Source of the DNA: Polycyclovorans algicola TG408
Lineage (GTDB): Bacteria > Pseudomonadota > Gammaproteobacteria > Nevskiales > Nevskiaceae
Reading direction: 5' to 3'
DNA length: 64,000 nucleotides
Assembly: GCF_000711245.1 (NCBI RefSeq)
Contig: NZ_JOMH01000001.1
Location: 3,280,830 to 3,344,829, forward strand
Position numbers and translations under genes: made by a program. Below are positions 10,416-19,030 of this stretch, piece by piece. How positions within the stretch are numbered: the first letter of the stretch is position 1; each line of letters starts with the position of its first letter. The notes beneath the pieces are model-generated. The model searched no databases. It was not told where the DNA came from and was given only the letters and a program-made list of their open reading frames with translations.

Positions 10416-11201
10416 TCAGACCGCGCGTTCGACAATCATCTTCTTGACTTCGGCGATCGCCTTGGCCGGGTTCAGACCTTTGGGGCAGGTCTTGGCGCAA
10501 TTCATGATGGTGTGGCAGCGATAGAGCTTGAACGGGTCCTCAAGCGCATCAAGACGCTCACCAGTGGCTTCATCACGCGAGTCCACCAGCCAGCGATAAG
10601 CCTGCATCAACACGGCTGGACCCAGGTAGCGGTCACCGTTCCACCAGTAGCTCGGGCAACTGGTGGAGCAGCAGGCACAGAGAATGCACTCGTACAGGCC
10701 GTCGAGCTTGGCGCGGTCTTCCTCGCTCTGAAGACGTTCGCGCGTGGGGGCGGCGGTATCAGACTTCAGCCACGGCTCGATTGACGCCAGCTGGGCATAG
10801 AAGTGGGTGAGATCCGGCACCAGATCCTTGACCACGGGCAGGTGCGGCAACGGGTAGATCGAGATGTCGCCCTTCACTTCGCTGCACGGCTTGGTGCAGG
10901 CCAGTGTGTTGCCGCCGTCAATGTTCATCGCGCACGAGCCACAGATGCCCTCGCGGCATGAGCGACGGAAGGTCAAGGTGGCGTCAGTCTCGTTCTTGAT
11001 CTTGATCAAGGCATCGAGAACCATCGGCCCGCAGGCGTCCATGTCGATGTCGTAGACGTCGACACGCGGGTTGGCGCCGGTGTCGGGGTCGTAGCGATAG
11101 ACCTTAAAGGTCTGCACATTCTTGGCGCCGCTGGGCGCCGGAAAATGCTTGCCGGCCGACTTGTTGATCTTCGAGTTCTGCGGAAGTGAAAACTGGGCCA
11201 T
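10416..11201 (-). CDS. sdhB: Succinate dehydrogenase iron-sulfur subunit
   Basis: Complex II electron-transfer subunit of 261 residues. The [2Fe-2S] ligands are in [10 protein letters not shown] and a following Cys, and the C-terminal cysteine clusters ([26 protein letters not shown]) hold the [4Fe-4S] and [3Fe-4S] centres. It carries electrons from SdhA FAD to quinone in SdhCD. The gene lies 86 nt after sdhA, an unusually wide gap with repeated CCTCAC words (see findings). Confidence 0.98.
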   Translation of the reverse strand: MAQFSLPQNSKINKSAGKHFPAPSGAKNVQTFKVYRYDPDTGANPRVDVYDIDMDACGPMVLDALIKIKNETDATLTFRRSCREGICGSCAMNIDGGNTLACTKPCSEVKGDISIYPLPHLPVVKDLVPDLTHFYAQLASIEPWLKSDTAAPTRERLQSEEDRAKLDGLYECILCACCSTSCPSYWWNGDRYLGPAVLMQAYRWLVDSRDEATGERLDALEDPFKLYRCHTIMNCAKTCPKGLNPAKAIAEVKKMIVERAV

Positions 11202-11287
11202 GTTCGATGCTCCGTGAGGAGTGAGGGGTAAGACGTGAGGGGAAGAGGCTGTCGGGCCCCACGCCTCACGCCTGGCGCCTCACGAAA

Positions 11288-13081
11288 TCAGTATTTACGC
11301 GCCATCGGCGGGATGTGGTCGACGTCGGCGTCCATCGGCTGCATGTGCACCGGTCGGTAATCAATTTTGACCTCGCTACGGTCACTGCGCCATGCCACGG
11401 TGTGCTTGAGCCACTGCTGATCGTCGCGATCCTTGAGGTCATCCCGGGCATGCGCACCGCGTGATTCCTGGCGATTGTCGGCGCCGACGATGGTCACCAG
11501 AGCCTGACCGAGCAGGTTCTCAAGCTCGAGGGTTTCCATCAGGTCGGTATTCCAGATCAGCGAACGGTCGGTGACCTGCAGGTCATTGTCGAAGCCGTCG
11601 ATGATGCCCTTGAGCTTGTCGATGCCCTCCTGCATCAGCGGGCCGTCGCGGAACACCGCGCAGTGCTTCTGCATGGTCTTCTGCATGTCGAGACGCAGCG
11701 CAGCGGTCGGCGTGCCACCTTTCGAATTCCGCAGTTTTTCGAGACGCGCCAGCGACGCGTCTTCGGAGCGACTGGATATCCGCTTGTGCGACCGCCCGGA
11801 CTTGACGATCTGCGCGGTGCGAATGGCGGCAGCGCGGCCAAACACCACCAGGTCGAGCAATGAGTTCGAGCCCAGCCGGTTGGCGCCGTGTACCGACACG
11901 CAGGCCGCCTCACCCACCGCCATCAAGCCGGGGACAACGCTGTCGGGATTGCCGTCCTTGAGGGTGACCACTTCGCCGGTGTACAGGGCCGGAATACCGC
12001 CCATGTTGTAGTGCACGGTCGGCACGACAGGGATCGGTTCTTTGGTGGCGTCGACGCCGGCAAAGATCTGCGCCGACTCGGTGATGCCCGGCAGGCGCTT
12101 GTGCAGCACTTCAGGGCCGAGATGTTCAAGGTGCAAGTGAATGTGATCAGCCTCATCACCGACCCCGCGGCCATCGCGAATCTCGGTGGCCATCGAGCGG
12201 CTCACCATGTCACGCGGCGCAAGGTCCTTCACGCTGGGGGCGTAGCGCTCCATGAAGCGCTCGCCGTCCTTGTTGGTCAGATAACCGCCTTCGCCGCGCG
12301 CACCCTCGGTGATCAGGCAGCCCGCGCCGTAAATGCCCGTGGGGTGGAACTGCACGAACTCCATGTCCTGCAGTGGCAAGCCGGCTCGCTGCACCATCGC
12401 GTTACCGTCACCGGTGCAGGTATGCGCCGAAGTGGCCGAGAAGTAGGCGCGTCCGTATCCGCCGGTGGCCAGAATGGTCATGTGGCTGCGAAAGCGGTGA
12501 ATCTTGCCGGTGGCCATTTCCAGCGCCAGCACGCCACAGCACTGACCCTGATCGTCCATCAGCAGGTCGAGCGCAAAGAATTCGATATAGAACTGCGCTT
12601 TGCACTTGAGCGACTGCTGGTACAGCGTGTGCAGCATCGCGTGACCGGTGCGGTCGGCGGCGGCGCAGGTGCGCTGCGCAGGCGGGCCTTTGCCGAAATC
12701 AGTGGTCATGCCGCCGAAGGGACGCTGATAAATCGTGCCTTCCGGCGTGCGGCTAAACGGCACGCCGTAGTGTTCCAACTCGATGACGGCGGGAATGGCT
12801 TCGCGCGTCATGTACTGGATGGCGTCCTGGTCACCGAGCCAGTCGGAGCCCTTCACCGTGTCGTAGAAGTGCCAACGCCAGTCGTCCTTGCCCATGTTGG
12901 CCAGCGCCGCCGAGATGCCGCCCTGCGCCGCCACGGTGTGCGAGCGGGTCGGGAATACTTTGGTGATGTTCGCAGTCTTGAGGCCCGACTCGGCCATCCC
13001 TAGCGTGGCACGCAAGCCTGAGCCGCCAGCACCCACGACAACCGCGTCGTACTCATGGTGAACAATTTCGTAAGCAGCCAT
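11288..13081 (-). CDS. sdhA: Succinate dehydrogenase flavoprotein subunit
   Basis: Oxidises succinate to fumarate in the TCA cycle, on the inner face of the cytoplasmic membrane. It has 597 residues from ATG 13081. The FAD motif [10 protein letters not shown] is at 14-23, and the covalent FAD histidine His48 lies in SHTVAAQGG. The substrate region [21 protein letters not shown] and active-site arginine segments are intact. A TTG reading six codons upstream was rejected. It lies 37 nt downstream of sdhD. Confidence 0.98.
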   Translation of the reverse strand: MAAYEIVHHEYDAVVVGAGGSGLRATLGMAESGLKTANITKVFPTRSHTVAAQGGISAALANMGKDDWRWHFYDTVKGSDWLGDQDAIQYMTREAIPAVIELEHYGVPFSRTPEGTIYQRPFGGMTTDFGKGPPAQRTCAAADRTGHAMLHTLYQQSLKCKAQFYIEFFALDLLMDDQGQCCGVLALEMATGKIHRFRSHMTILATGGYGRAYFSATSAHTCTGDGNAMVQRAGLPLQDMEFVQFHPTGIYGAGCLITEGARGEGGYLTNKDGERFMERYAPSVKDLAPRDMVSRSMATEIRDGRGVGDEADHIHLHLEHLGPEVLHKRLPGITESAQIFAGVDATKEPIPVVPTVHYNMGGIPALYTGEVVTLKDGNPDSVVPGLMAVGEAACVSVHGANRLGSNSLLDLVVFGRAAAIRTAQIVKSGRSHKRISSRSEDASLARLEKLRNSKGGTPTAALRLDMQKTMQKHCAVFRDGPLMQEGIDKLKGIIDGFDNDLQVTDRSLIWNTDLMETLELENLLGQALVTIVGADNRQESRGAHARDDLKDRDDQQWLKHTVAWRSDRSEVKIDYRPVHMQPMDADVDHIPPMARKY

Positions 13082-13118
13082 AAACGGTCTCTCGAGCAAT
13101 CTCTGTGGGCAGCCGGCC

Positions 13119-13496
13119 TCAGGCCAGCGCGACTTTCAGAACGGCAAAAATGGTGGCAGCGGCGACCGCCGCGTGTGCGAACTTAGACAGCAGTAGCACG
13201 CCGATGCGCGCGCCTTCATGGCCCACGTAGTCTTCAACGATGGTCTGCACGCCCAACATCGAGTGATACAGCGTGGCCACCAAAAACAGGATCAAGACCA
13301 CGGCAACGCTGGGCGCCGAAACCCAGTTCTGCACACTGGCGTAATCACCGCCGGCCAGTCGTGCAATCGAAAAGACAAACCAAAGGGTCAGCGGCACCAG
13401 CGCGATGGCGGAAACCCGCTGCATCCAGAAGTGATGCACCCCGGTCTTGGCCGAACCCAGACCTTTGGCGCGTGACAACGGTGAACGCAAGCTCAT
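13119..13496 (-). CDS. sdhD: Succinate dehydrogenase membrane anchor subunit
   Basis: A 125-residue integral membrane protein with three helices. The heme/quinone-site segment [20 protein letters not shown] carries the conserved His for heme b and the Asp-Tyr of the quinone pocket, and the N-terminal [16 protein letters not shown] motif is typical. It starts 10 nt before the end of the sdhC region and precedes sdhA. Confidence 0.95.
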   Translation of the reverse strand: MSLRSPLSRAKGLGSAKTGVHHFWMQRVSAIALVPLTLWFVFSIARLAGGDYASVQNWVSAPSVAVVLILFLVATLYHSMLGVQTIVEDYVGHEGARIGVLLLSKFAHAAVAAATIFAVLKVALA

Positions 13497-13506
13497 GGCC
13501 GATTCC

Positions 13507-13911
13507 TTAAGCGAAGTACGCCACGACCCAGATCAAGGCCGTGACAATGAAGGACGCCGCCACCGCGACATAACCACTGGTGTAGGCCGCATCAAGTTCG
13601 AGGGCATAACCTGCGTCCCACACCAGATGCCGAATGCCATTGCACAGGTGATACATAAAGGCCCAACTCCATGCGAACAGCAGCGCCTGCCCGTACCAGG
13701 CCGTCAGATGCGCGGCGAAGGCGGCATAGGGTTCGGGGCCGCTGGCCAGCGCGATCAGCCAACCGGCGATCAGCAAGGTGCCGAAGGTCAGGCCCAGCCC
13801 GGTGATGCGATGGGCAAACGACAACACCGAGGTCAATTGAAACCGGTAGTACTGCCCCAGCATGAAGGGTGACAGCGGTCTTGCCTGCGGCCCTGACTTG
13901 GGTGAACTCAT
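13507..13911 (-). CDS. sdhC: Succinate dehydrogenase cytochrome b556 subunit
   Basis: A 134-residue membrane subunit. The SVLSFAHRITG signature (quinone-site Ser and Arg) and the heme-ligand region HLCNGIRHLVWD are present, with three membrane helices. ATG at 13911 (MSSPKSG) is favoured over an upstream alternative start because the N-terminal SPF..YRF region follows at normal distance. It is the first anchor gene in the sdhC-sdhD-sdhA-sdhB order. Confidence 0.95.
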   Translation of the reverse strand: MSSPKSGPQARPLSPFMLGQYYRFQLTSVLSFAHRITGLGLTFGTLLIAGWLIALASGPEPYAAFAAHLTAWYGQALLFAWSWAFMYHLCNGIRHLVWDAGYALELDAAYTSGYVAVAASFIVTALIWVVAYFA

Positions 13912-13971
13912 CGAATGCTCCCTGTAATAGACACGGGCACACCAAGGCGCACCCCGACGCAATAAGCCGAT

Positions 13972-14232
13972 CTAAAAATCAATGCAGCGGCCGTTCTTTT
14001 CCCAGTCCCCGTAGCGGGTCGGGTCCAAACCATTCTGGCGACCGCCGATTTCTCTGACCTTGTTCTCGGCGTCCGGGTTCCAGACCTTGACGGCCGGCGA
14101 AGGGGCTGGCGTCGGCGGCGTCAACAAATCCTCCAACCGGACCACATCGGCATCGCGTTGTGCGGGCCGGGGAGCGGAGGGTGATGCGTTGGACGGAATG
14201 GCGGTTGGCTTCACGGGCGCGGATTGTGACAA
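13972..14232 (-). CDS. SDHAF4-like succinate dehydrogenase assembly factor (DUF1674)
   Basis: An 86-residue protein with a disordered Pro/Ala-rich N-terminus and a conserved C-terminal block (REIGGR...DPTRYGDWEKNGRCIDF). That block is the hallmark of DUF1674/SDHAF4, the factor that binds flavinylated SdhA in mitochondria and alphaproteobacteria. The first possible start is TTG at 14232; GTG at 14214 is an alternative. It immediately precedes sdhC, which fits its role. The ygfZ gene diverges only 8 nt away, so the sdh promoter must overlap ygfZ or lie within this gene. Confidence 0.85.
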   Translation of the reverse strand: MSQSAPVKPTAIPSNASPSAPRPAQRDADVVRLEDLLTPPTPAPSPAVKVWNPDAENKVREIGGRQNGLDPTRYGDWEKNGRCIDF

Positions 14233-14240
14233 TCTCGGGC

Positions 14241-15185
14241 ATGACTCGCAATGTTCCAGACGTAAAAAGGGGTGTCGGCAACCTTGTTCAGCGCGCGCTG
14301 ATTCGCATGGAGGGCGCTGACGCCGAGCGTCTGCTGCAAGGCCAACTGAGCAATGATGTGGCCGCCTTGGCCATTGGCCAGCAGCAATTCACCTCGCTGA
14401 ACAGCCCCAAAGGCCGGATGTTGGCCACCGGGTTTCTGATGCGCGTGGCGCCTGAGACCTGGTGGTTTGACCTGCCCCAAAGCCTGGCCGAGTCGGCCAA
14501 CCGGCGGCTGAAAATGTTCGTCCTGCGCAGTGACGTGCGCATTGAGGTGATGGAAGCCGCTACCGCCATCGGCGTAATCGGCATCCCGCCGGCTGACGCC
14601 CTGCCCGCCCAGTTGCACGAGGTCGTGGCGCCACTGCTCGACCCGCAAGCCCCCATCACGACCGGGCATGTGCTGACCGACGGCCGCCTGGCCATGCCGC
14701 GACCGGGCCACCCTCGCCGTGTGGTGATCTGGTCGCCCGATGGGCCGCCCAGCGAGGGACAGGACCTGAGCGATGCTTGGCGCCTCGCCGACATCCAAGC
14801 CGGCATCCCCAATCTGGCGCCGGAAACACAAGATCGCTTCATTGCCCAGCACGCCGGCGTCGACCGCCTCGACGGCATCAGCTTCACCAAGGGTTGTTTC
14901 ACCGGGCAAGAGGTGATTGCGCGCTTGCACTACCTCGGGCAAGCCAAACGCTTTCTGGTCCGGGGCACCTCGGCGCTGGCGCCCATGCCCGGTCAGCGGG
15001 TCATGCGTGCCGATGATGACGGCACGGCTGGCGAAGTCATCGACGCCGTGGTGATCTCTGGCCAAGGTCACTGGCTGGCTGTGGTCCAGGGAAGTACGTT
15101 TGCCGCTGGCGATCTACACCTGGCGCCTGATCAACCCGCGACCTCGTTAGATTATTTTGCCCCGCCGGCCGTCAACGACTCATAA
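14241..15185 (+). CDS. ygfZ: YgfZ folate-binding iron-sulfur maintenance protein
   Basis: A 314-residue GcvT-like protein that supports iron-sulfur enzyme activity and tRNA thiolation. The family signature KGCFTGQE is at residues 217-224, with the conserved cysteine at 219. ATG at 14241 begins MTRNVPDV; longer readings run into the divergent SDHAF4-like gene. Being divergent from sdh, an iron-sulfur complex, is consistent with a maturation role. Confidence 0.93.
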   Translation: MTRNVPDVKRGVGNLVQRALIRMEGADAERLLQGQLSNDVAALAIGQQQFTSLNSPKGRMLATGFLMRVAPETWWFDLPQSLAESANRRLKMFVLRSDVRIEVMEAATAIGVIGIPPADALPAQLHEVVAPLLDPQAPITTGHVLTDGRLAMPRPGHPRRVVIWSPDGPPSEGQDLSDAWRLADIQAGIPNLAPETQDRFIAQHAGVDRLDGISFTKGCFTGQEVIARLHYLGQAKRFLVRGTSALAPMPGQRVMRADDDGTAGEVIDAVVISGQGHWLAVVQGSTFAAGDLHLAPDQPATSLDYFAPPAVNDS

Positions 15186-15207
15186 CCCCCACCCCGAGGT
15201 CTCGCCG

Positions 15208-16632
15208 ATGCGTCGCCATGCCGAATCATCTTGTCACTGGGTCATAAGCGCGGCAATCGGACTATCGCTCGTCGTCCCCGGGGGCTTAAGCGCCCAAAAC
15301 CTGCCGATGGTGGTGACATCCGAATCAGCGCGCGCGACCGCCCTCGCGTCGCGGGCTGACGATGCGCTGCGCTACGCGGTAGGGCTGAGCCCCTCGCTGA
15401 ACGCGTTCGATGGCGTGACCGGCGGGGTCAGCATTTTCTCAGCAGGCGCGCTGTCCCTGGGCTTGCGAATTCGCCTGCAACAGTGGCCAGCGGATGTGCC
15501 ACTGGCATGGCAATCCGACAGCATGGAAGCCCCGCACCTGATCACACCCCGCAGCGCCGAGACCCAATGGCTGCCGGACGTTCCCGGTGACATGGCGACG
15601 CTCACCTGGGCGCGCGACGATCTGCCCCCTGGGGCCACGCTCACGCTGGAGCGGGTGTTCCACGGGTATCGGGCGTTCCATGGCCACCAGGCGCGCGCGC
15701 TCGGCAGCGCTCAAACCTGCAACATTGACGCGGTCTGTGAGGAAATCGACTGGGACCAGCCGGTGCGATCAACGGTGCTGGTGACAGTTGAAGAAAATGA
15801 TGCCAGGACGCTGTGCAGCGGTGCGGTGCTCAACAACACAGCCAACGATGCCCGGCCGCTGCTCATCACCGCCCGACACTGCGACATCACCCGCAGCAAT
15901 GCCAATTCGGTGATCGCCACATTCAACTACCAGCGTTCAGTCTGCGGTGGCGCAAATGACGGGGTTTCGCTCGACACCATCAGCAGCAGCACATGGCTGG
16001 GGGAATCCGTGTCGGGCGACACGACATTGTTGGAGCTCAGCCGCGAGATTCCAAGCGCATTTGATCCGCACTTCAGCGGCTGGTCGGCCGTGGCCCAGCC
16101 CGCCTCCAGCGGCGCCGGGATTCATCACCCCGACGGCGATCAGAAGAAAATCAGTCTGTTCACCTCACCGGCAACCGTCAGCGACAACGTGACCGTCGGC
16201 GACTTCAATGTCGATGCGTGGCGGGTGCGCTGGAACAGTGGCACGACCCAAGTGGGTTCGTCAGGCAGTGGTCTATGGGACCAAGATCGGCGCCTGGTCG
16301 GCGTGCTGAGCGGCGGGTCGCACAGTTGCGACACTCCGACCGGCGACGATTTCTACGGCAGATTGCCGGTTGCCTGGGACGAGAGCTCCGCCATCCGCAA
16401 TGCACTCGATCCGGTGACGGACGGAACGGCGCGCTCGGCCAGCGGGCGAGACCTGAATTCAATCGGCCCGACCCCCTCGCCAACACCCCCCTCGATGGAA
16501 GGGGGCAGTGGCGGTGGGGGCACCGGTCTCGCCACTCTGATGCTACTGCTTGGCGCGCTGATTCGACGACGGGTTAGAGCGGCTCCCGCGGGCGGCACGA
16601 TCGAGTCAAAGGTCGTCATGTCGGTCATCTGA
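15208..16632 (+). CDS. Secreted S1-family serine protease, GlyGly-CTERM-like tail (copy 1)
   Basis: A 474-residue trypsin-fold protease related to lysyl endopeptidases. A signal peptide (to about residue 30) precedes a domain with His224 (LLITARHC), Asp271 (SGDTTLLEL) and Ser352 (GSSGSGLWDQ). The C-terminus has a Gly-rich stretch (EGGSGGGGTG), a hydrophobic helix (LATLMLLLGALI) and RRRVR, which resembles the GlyGly-CTERM sorting signal cleaved by rhombosortase in type II secreting gammaproteobacteria. Some 18 residues extend past the arginines, unlike most such tails. Copy 2 follows after 70 nt. Confidence 0.85.
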   Translation: MRRHAESSCHWVISAAIGLSLVVPGGLSAQNLPMVVTSESARATALASRADDALRYAVGLSPSLNAFDGVTGGVSIFSAGALSLGLRIRLQQWPADVPLAWQSDSMEAPHLITPRSAETQWLPDVPGDMATLTWARDDLPPGATLTLERVFHGYRAFHGHQARALGSAQTCNIDAVCEEIDWDQPVRSTVLVTVEENDARTLCSGAVLNNTANDARPLLITARHCDITRSNANSVIATFNYQRSVCGGANDGVSLDTISSSTWLGESVSGDTTLLELSREIPSAFDPHFSGWSAVAQPASSGAGIHHPDGDQKKISLFTSPATVSDNVTVGDFNVDAWRVRWNSGTTQVGSSGSGLWDQDRRLVGVLSGGSHSCDTPTGDDFYGRLPVAWDESSAIRNALDPVTDGTARSASGRDLNSIGPTPSPTPPSMEGGSGGGGTGLATLMLLLGALIRRRVRAAPAGGTIESKVVMSVI

Positions 16633-16702
16633 TCCAGACCTTTCTTCGTAACCTCGACGATGTGGGCACCTTCAGACCTGCGCAACACAACGAGAACGAA
16701 CC

Positions 16703-18085
16703 ATGTCACTGCTCAAACCGACCTGGGCTGCCACATTCAAGCTTGTTCTGGGCGCCCTGCTGCTCACATCCACCGGCGTCAGTCTTTCGCTCTCGCTGCC
16801 CATGGCCACCACCGATGACGCCGAGCGTCGGGATGCCGTCGAAGCTTCCGCTGAATTTCCATTGCGCTACGCCGTCGGCCTCACGCCCTCACTTGAAAGG
16901 ATCGATGTCGGCAGCGGGGGTGTCACCGTCTTCTCGGCGGGCGCGCACAGCCTGGGGTTGCGCATCAGCCTGCAGAACTGGCCAAGCGACCAACCGCTGC
17001 AGTGGCGTTCGGCGGCGCCAGAGGTGGTCCATCACATCACGCCTGGCTCGAATGAAACCCGATGGTTACCCGATGTGCCGGGCGACATGGCCAGCTTGCG
17101 CTGGGAGGCAGACGCCCTGCCCAGCGACGCCCGCCTGACACTTGAGTTGGTCTACCACGGCTACCGCGGCATTTACGGGGTACAAGCCCGAGCGGCCGGC
17201 GATTCGGGGGCCTGCAACATTGACGTGGCCTGCCCGGAGGCCAACAGCTGGAACGACCCGGTGCGCGCCACCGTGCTCATCACCGTCGGCAACGGCCTCA
17301 GCCGGTCACTGTGCAGCGGCGCCCTGCTCAACAACACGGCCAACGATGGCCGCCCCCTGCTGATCACTGCCCGGCATTGCGGCGTCACCCCGAACAACGC
17401 GGCGTCCATGAACACGGTCTTCAACTTTCAGCGCTCAAATTGTGGGGGCGGCGATGATGGGCACGACATGCGCGACATGATCAGTGGCAGCACCTGGCTG
17501 GGCGAGTCGGCCCGTGCTGACACCACCCTGGTGGTCCTCGGCAGTGACGTGCCCAACCGCTTTGGCGCCGTGCTCGGTGCGTGGTCAGCAGCACCCGCAA
17601 CGCCCACCTCGGGGGTCAGCATTCATCACCCCGCCGGAGACCAGAAAAAGATCAGCCTTTACAGCACCGCCGCCACCGCGACTGACAGGCAGTGCATTAG
17701 CGGCGTCGGCCTGCTCGGGCAATGTTCCGGCTTCATCGTCGACGCCTGGCGGGTGCAATGGCGCCGGGGCGTTACGGAAGGAGGCTCTTCCGGCAGCGGG
17801 CTTTGGAACCAGAACCGCGCCTTGGTCGGCGTGCTGAGTGGTGGCGCCAGTGCCTGCAGCAACCCGGATGGCAGCGATTTCTTTGGCAGGCTGGCTGCCG
17901 CCTGGGACGACAGCGCCGCGATTCGCAATGCGCTGGACCCGGTATCGGGCGGCACCTCACGTTCTTCAGACGGACGCGGCAACAGCGGGGCCAGTGGAGG
18001 TGGTGGCGGGAGTCTCGACGGCGGGTTATTGCTCCTGCTCGGTATCGCGGCTTGGTGTCGGCGCGGTATTCGCCGTCGTTCGTGA
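16703..18085 (+). CDS. Secreted S1-family serine protease, GlyGly-CTERM-like tail (copy 2)
   Basis: A 460-residue paralog of the preceding gene, alignable over its whole length (for example WLPDVPGDMA and RPLLITARHC occur in both). Catalytic residues are His225, Asp273 and Ser363 in GGSSGSGLWNQ. The tail is a canonical GlyGly-CTERM: SGGGGGSLDGG, then LLLLLGIAAW, then CRRGIRRRS at the very end. It has a disulfide-bearing insertion (CISGVGLLGQC) missing from copy 1. It is probably secreted and surface-processed; the substrate is unknown. Confidence 0.87.
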   Translation: MSLLKPTWAATFKLVLGALLLTSTGVSLSLSLPMATTDDAERRDAVEASAEFPLRYAVGLTPSLERIDVGSGGVTVFSAGAHSLGLRISLQNWPSDQPLQWRSAAPEVVHHITPGSNETRWLPDVPGDMASLRWEADALPSDARLTLELVYHGYRGIYGVQARAAGDSGACNIDVACPEANSWNDPVRATVLITVGNGLSRSLCSGALLNNTANDGRPLLITARHCGVTPNNAASMNTVFNFQRSNCGGGDDGHDMRDMISGSTWLGESARADTTLVVLGSDVPNRFGAVLGAWSAAPATPTSGVSIHHPAGDQKKISLYSTAATATDRQCISGVGLLGQCSGFIVDAWRVQWRRGVTEGGSSGSGLWNQNRALVGVLSGGASACSNPDGSDFFGRLAAAWDDSAAIRNALDPVSGGTSRSSDGRGNSGASGGGGGSLDGGLLLLLGIAAWCRRGIRRRS

Positions 18086-18139
18086 CCTCGCCTCGGGTAT
18101 TCTCGCCACCCCGCGCAGGTCGCACACGAACACGTCGCC

Positions 18140-19030
18140 ATGTCGTTTCTGCAGTTTCGCATTCACCCGAGCCAGCACCCTGAATTTGTTGATGAGGCCC
18201 TGATGGTCGCAGGGGCGTTGTCGGTCAGCTTCATCGACGCGGCAGACGACCCGGTGCTGGAACCTGGCCCCGGCGAAACACCGCTTTGGGCACAGACCGT
18301 CGTGCTGGGCCTGTTTGATCCGACGGTGAAGGTCGACGAGGTCGAGACGGTGCTGCGCACCCTGGTCCCCGATGGCGCCGCGCTGCAAATTGACACCGAG
18401 TTGATTGAGGACCGGGACTGGGTCCGCGCCTGGCTGGTGCACTGGGAGCCATTGCGCTTCGGGCGACGCCTCTGGGTCACGCCAGAAGAAAAGCGGGGCC
18501 AGATCCCCGCTGACGCCAACGCCGTGATCATGACACTCGACCCTGGACTGGCTTTTGGCACCGGCACCCACCCGACCACTGCCCTGTGTCTGGAATGGCT
18601 GGACGGTCAGGATCTGGCCGGGAAAACCGTCATCGACTACGGCTGCGGCAGCGGCATCCTCGCCATCGCCGCGTTACTGCTGGGCGCCGAGCGGGTGATC
18701 TGTGTCGACATTGACCCGCAGGCGCTGACGGCGACACAACAAAACGCCGCGACCAACGGCGTGGCTGCGCGCATCGAAACCTGCCTGCCCGAGGCGTTCA
18801 GCGCGGCGCCCGCCAACTTCGTGCTTGCCAACATCCTCGCCGGGCCCTTGCAAACGCTTGCGCCAACGCTCTGCGAACACCTCAAGCCCGGCGGGCGGCT
18901 GGTACTGGCAGGGCTACTCGACCGCCAGGCCGAGGCCCTGCACGAGGTGTACGCGCCTTATCTGACCTTCGAATCCGATGTCAGCAAGGACGGATGGACA
19001 CGCATCGCCGGGCAGCGGCTACAGAATTAG
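18140..19030 (+). CDS. prmA: Ribosomal protein L11 methyltransferase
   Basis: SAM-dependent enzyme of 296 residues that trimethylates ribosomal protein L11. The SAM motif VIDYGCGSGILAI is near residues 164-176, the catalytic-region LANILAGPL follows, and GLAFGTGTHPTT marks the linker typical of PrmA. Start ATG at 18140. Its last 12 nt overlap the 3' end of htpG on the opposite strand. Confidence 0.96.
   Translation: MSFLQFRIHPSQHPEFVDEALMVAGALSVSFIDAADDPVLEPGPGETPLWAQTVVLGLFDPTVKVDEVETVLRTLVPDGAALQIDTELIEDRDWVRAWLVHWEPLRFGRRLWVTPEEKRGQIPADANAVIMTLDPGLAFGTGTHPTTALCLEWLDGQDLAGKTVIDYGCGSGILAIAALLLGAERVICVDIDPQALTATQQNAATNGVAARIETCLPEAFSAAPANFVLANILAGPLQTLAPTLCEHLKPGGRLVLAGLLDRQAEALHEVYAPYLTFESDVSKDGWTRIAGQRLQN

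Noticed and set aside
11888-13003. 371-codon plus-strand frame inside sdhA
   Set aside because: Antisense to a well-conserved gene with no recognisable motif; typical of GC-rich codon shadowing.
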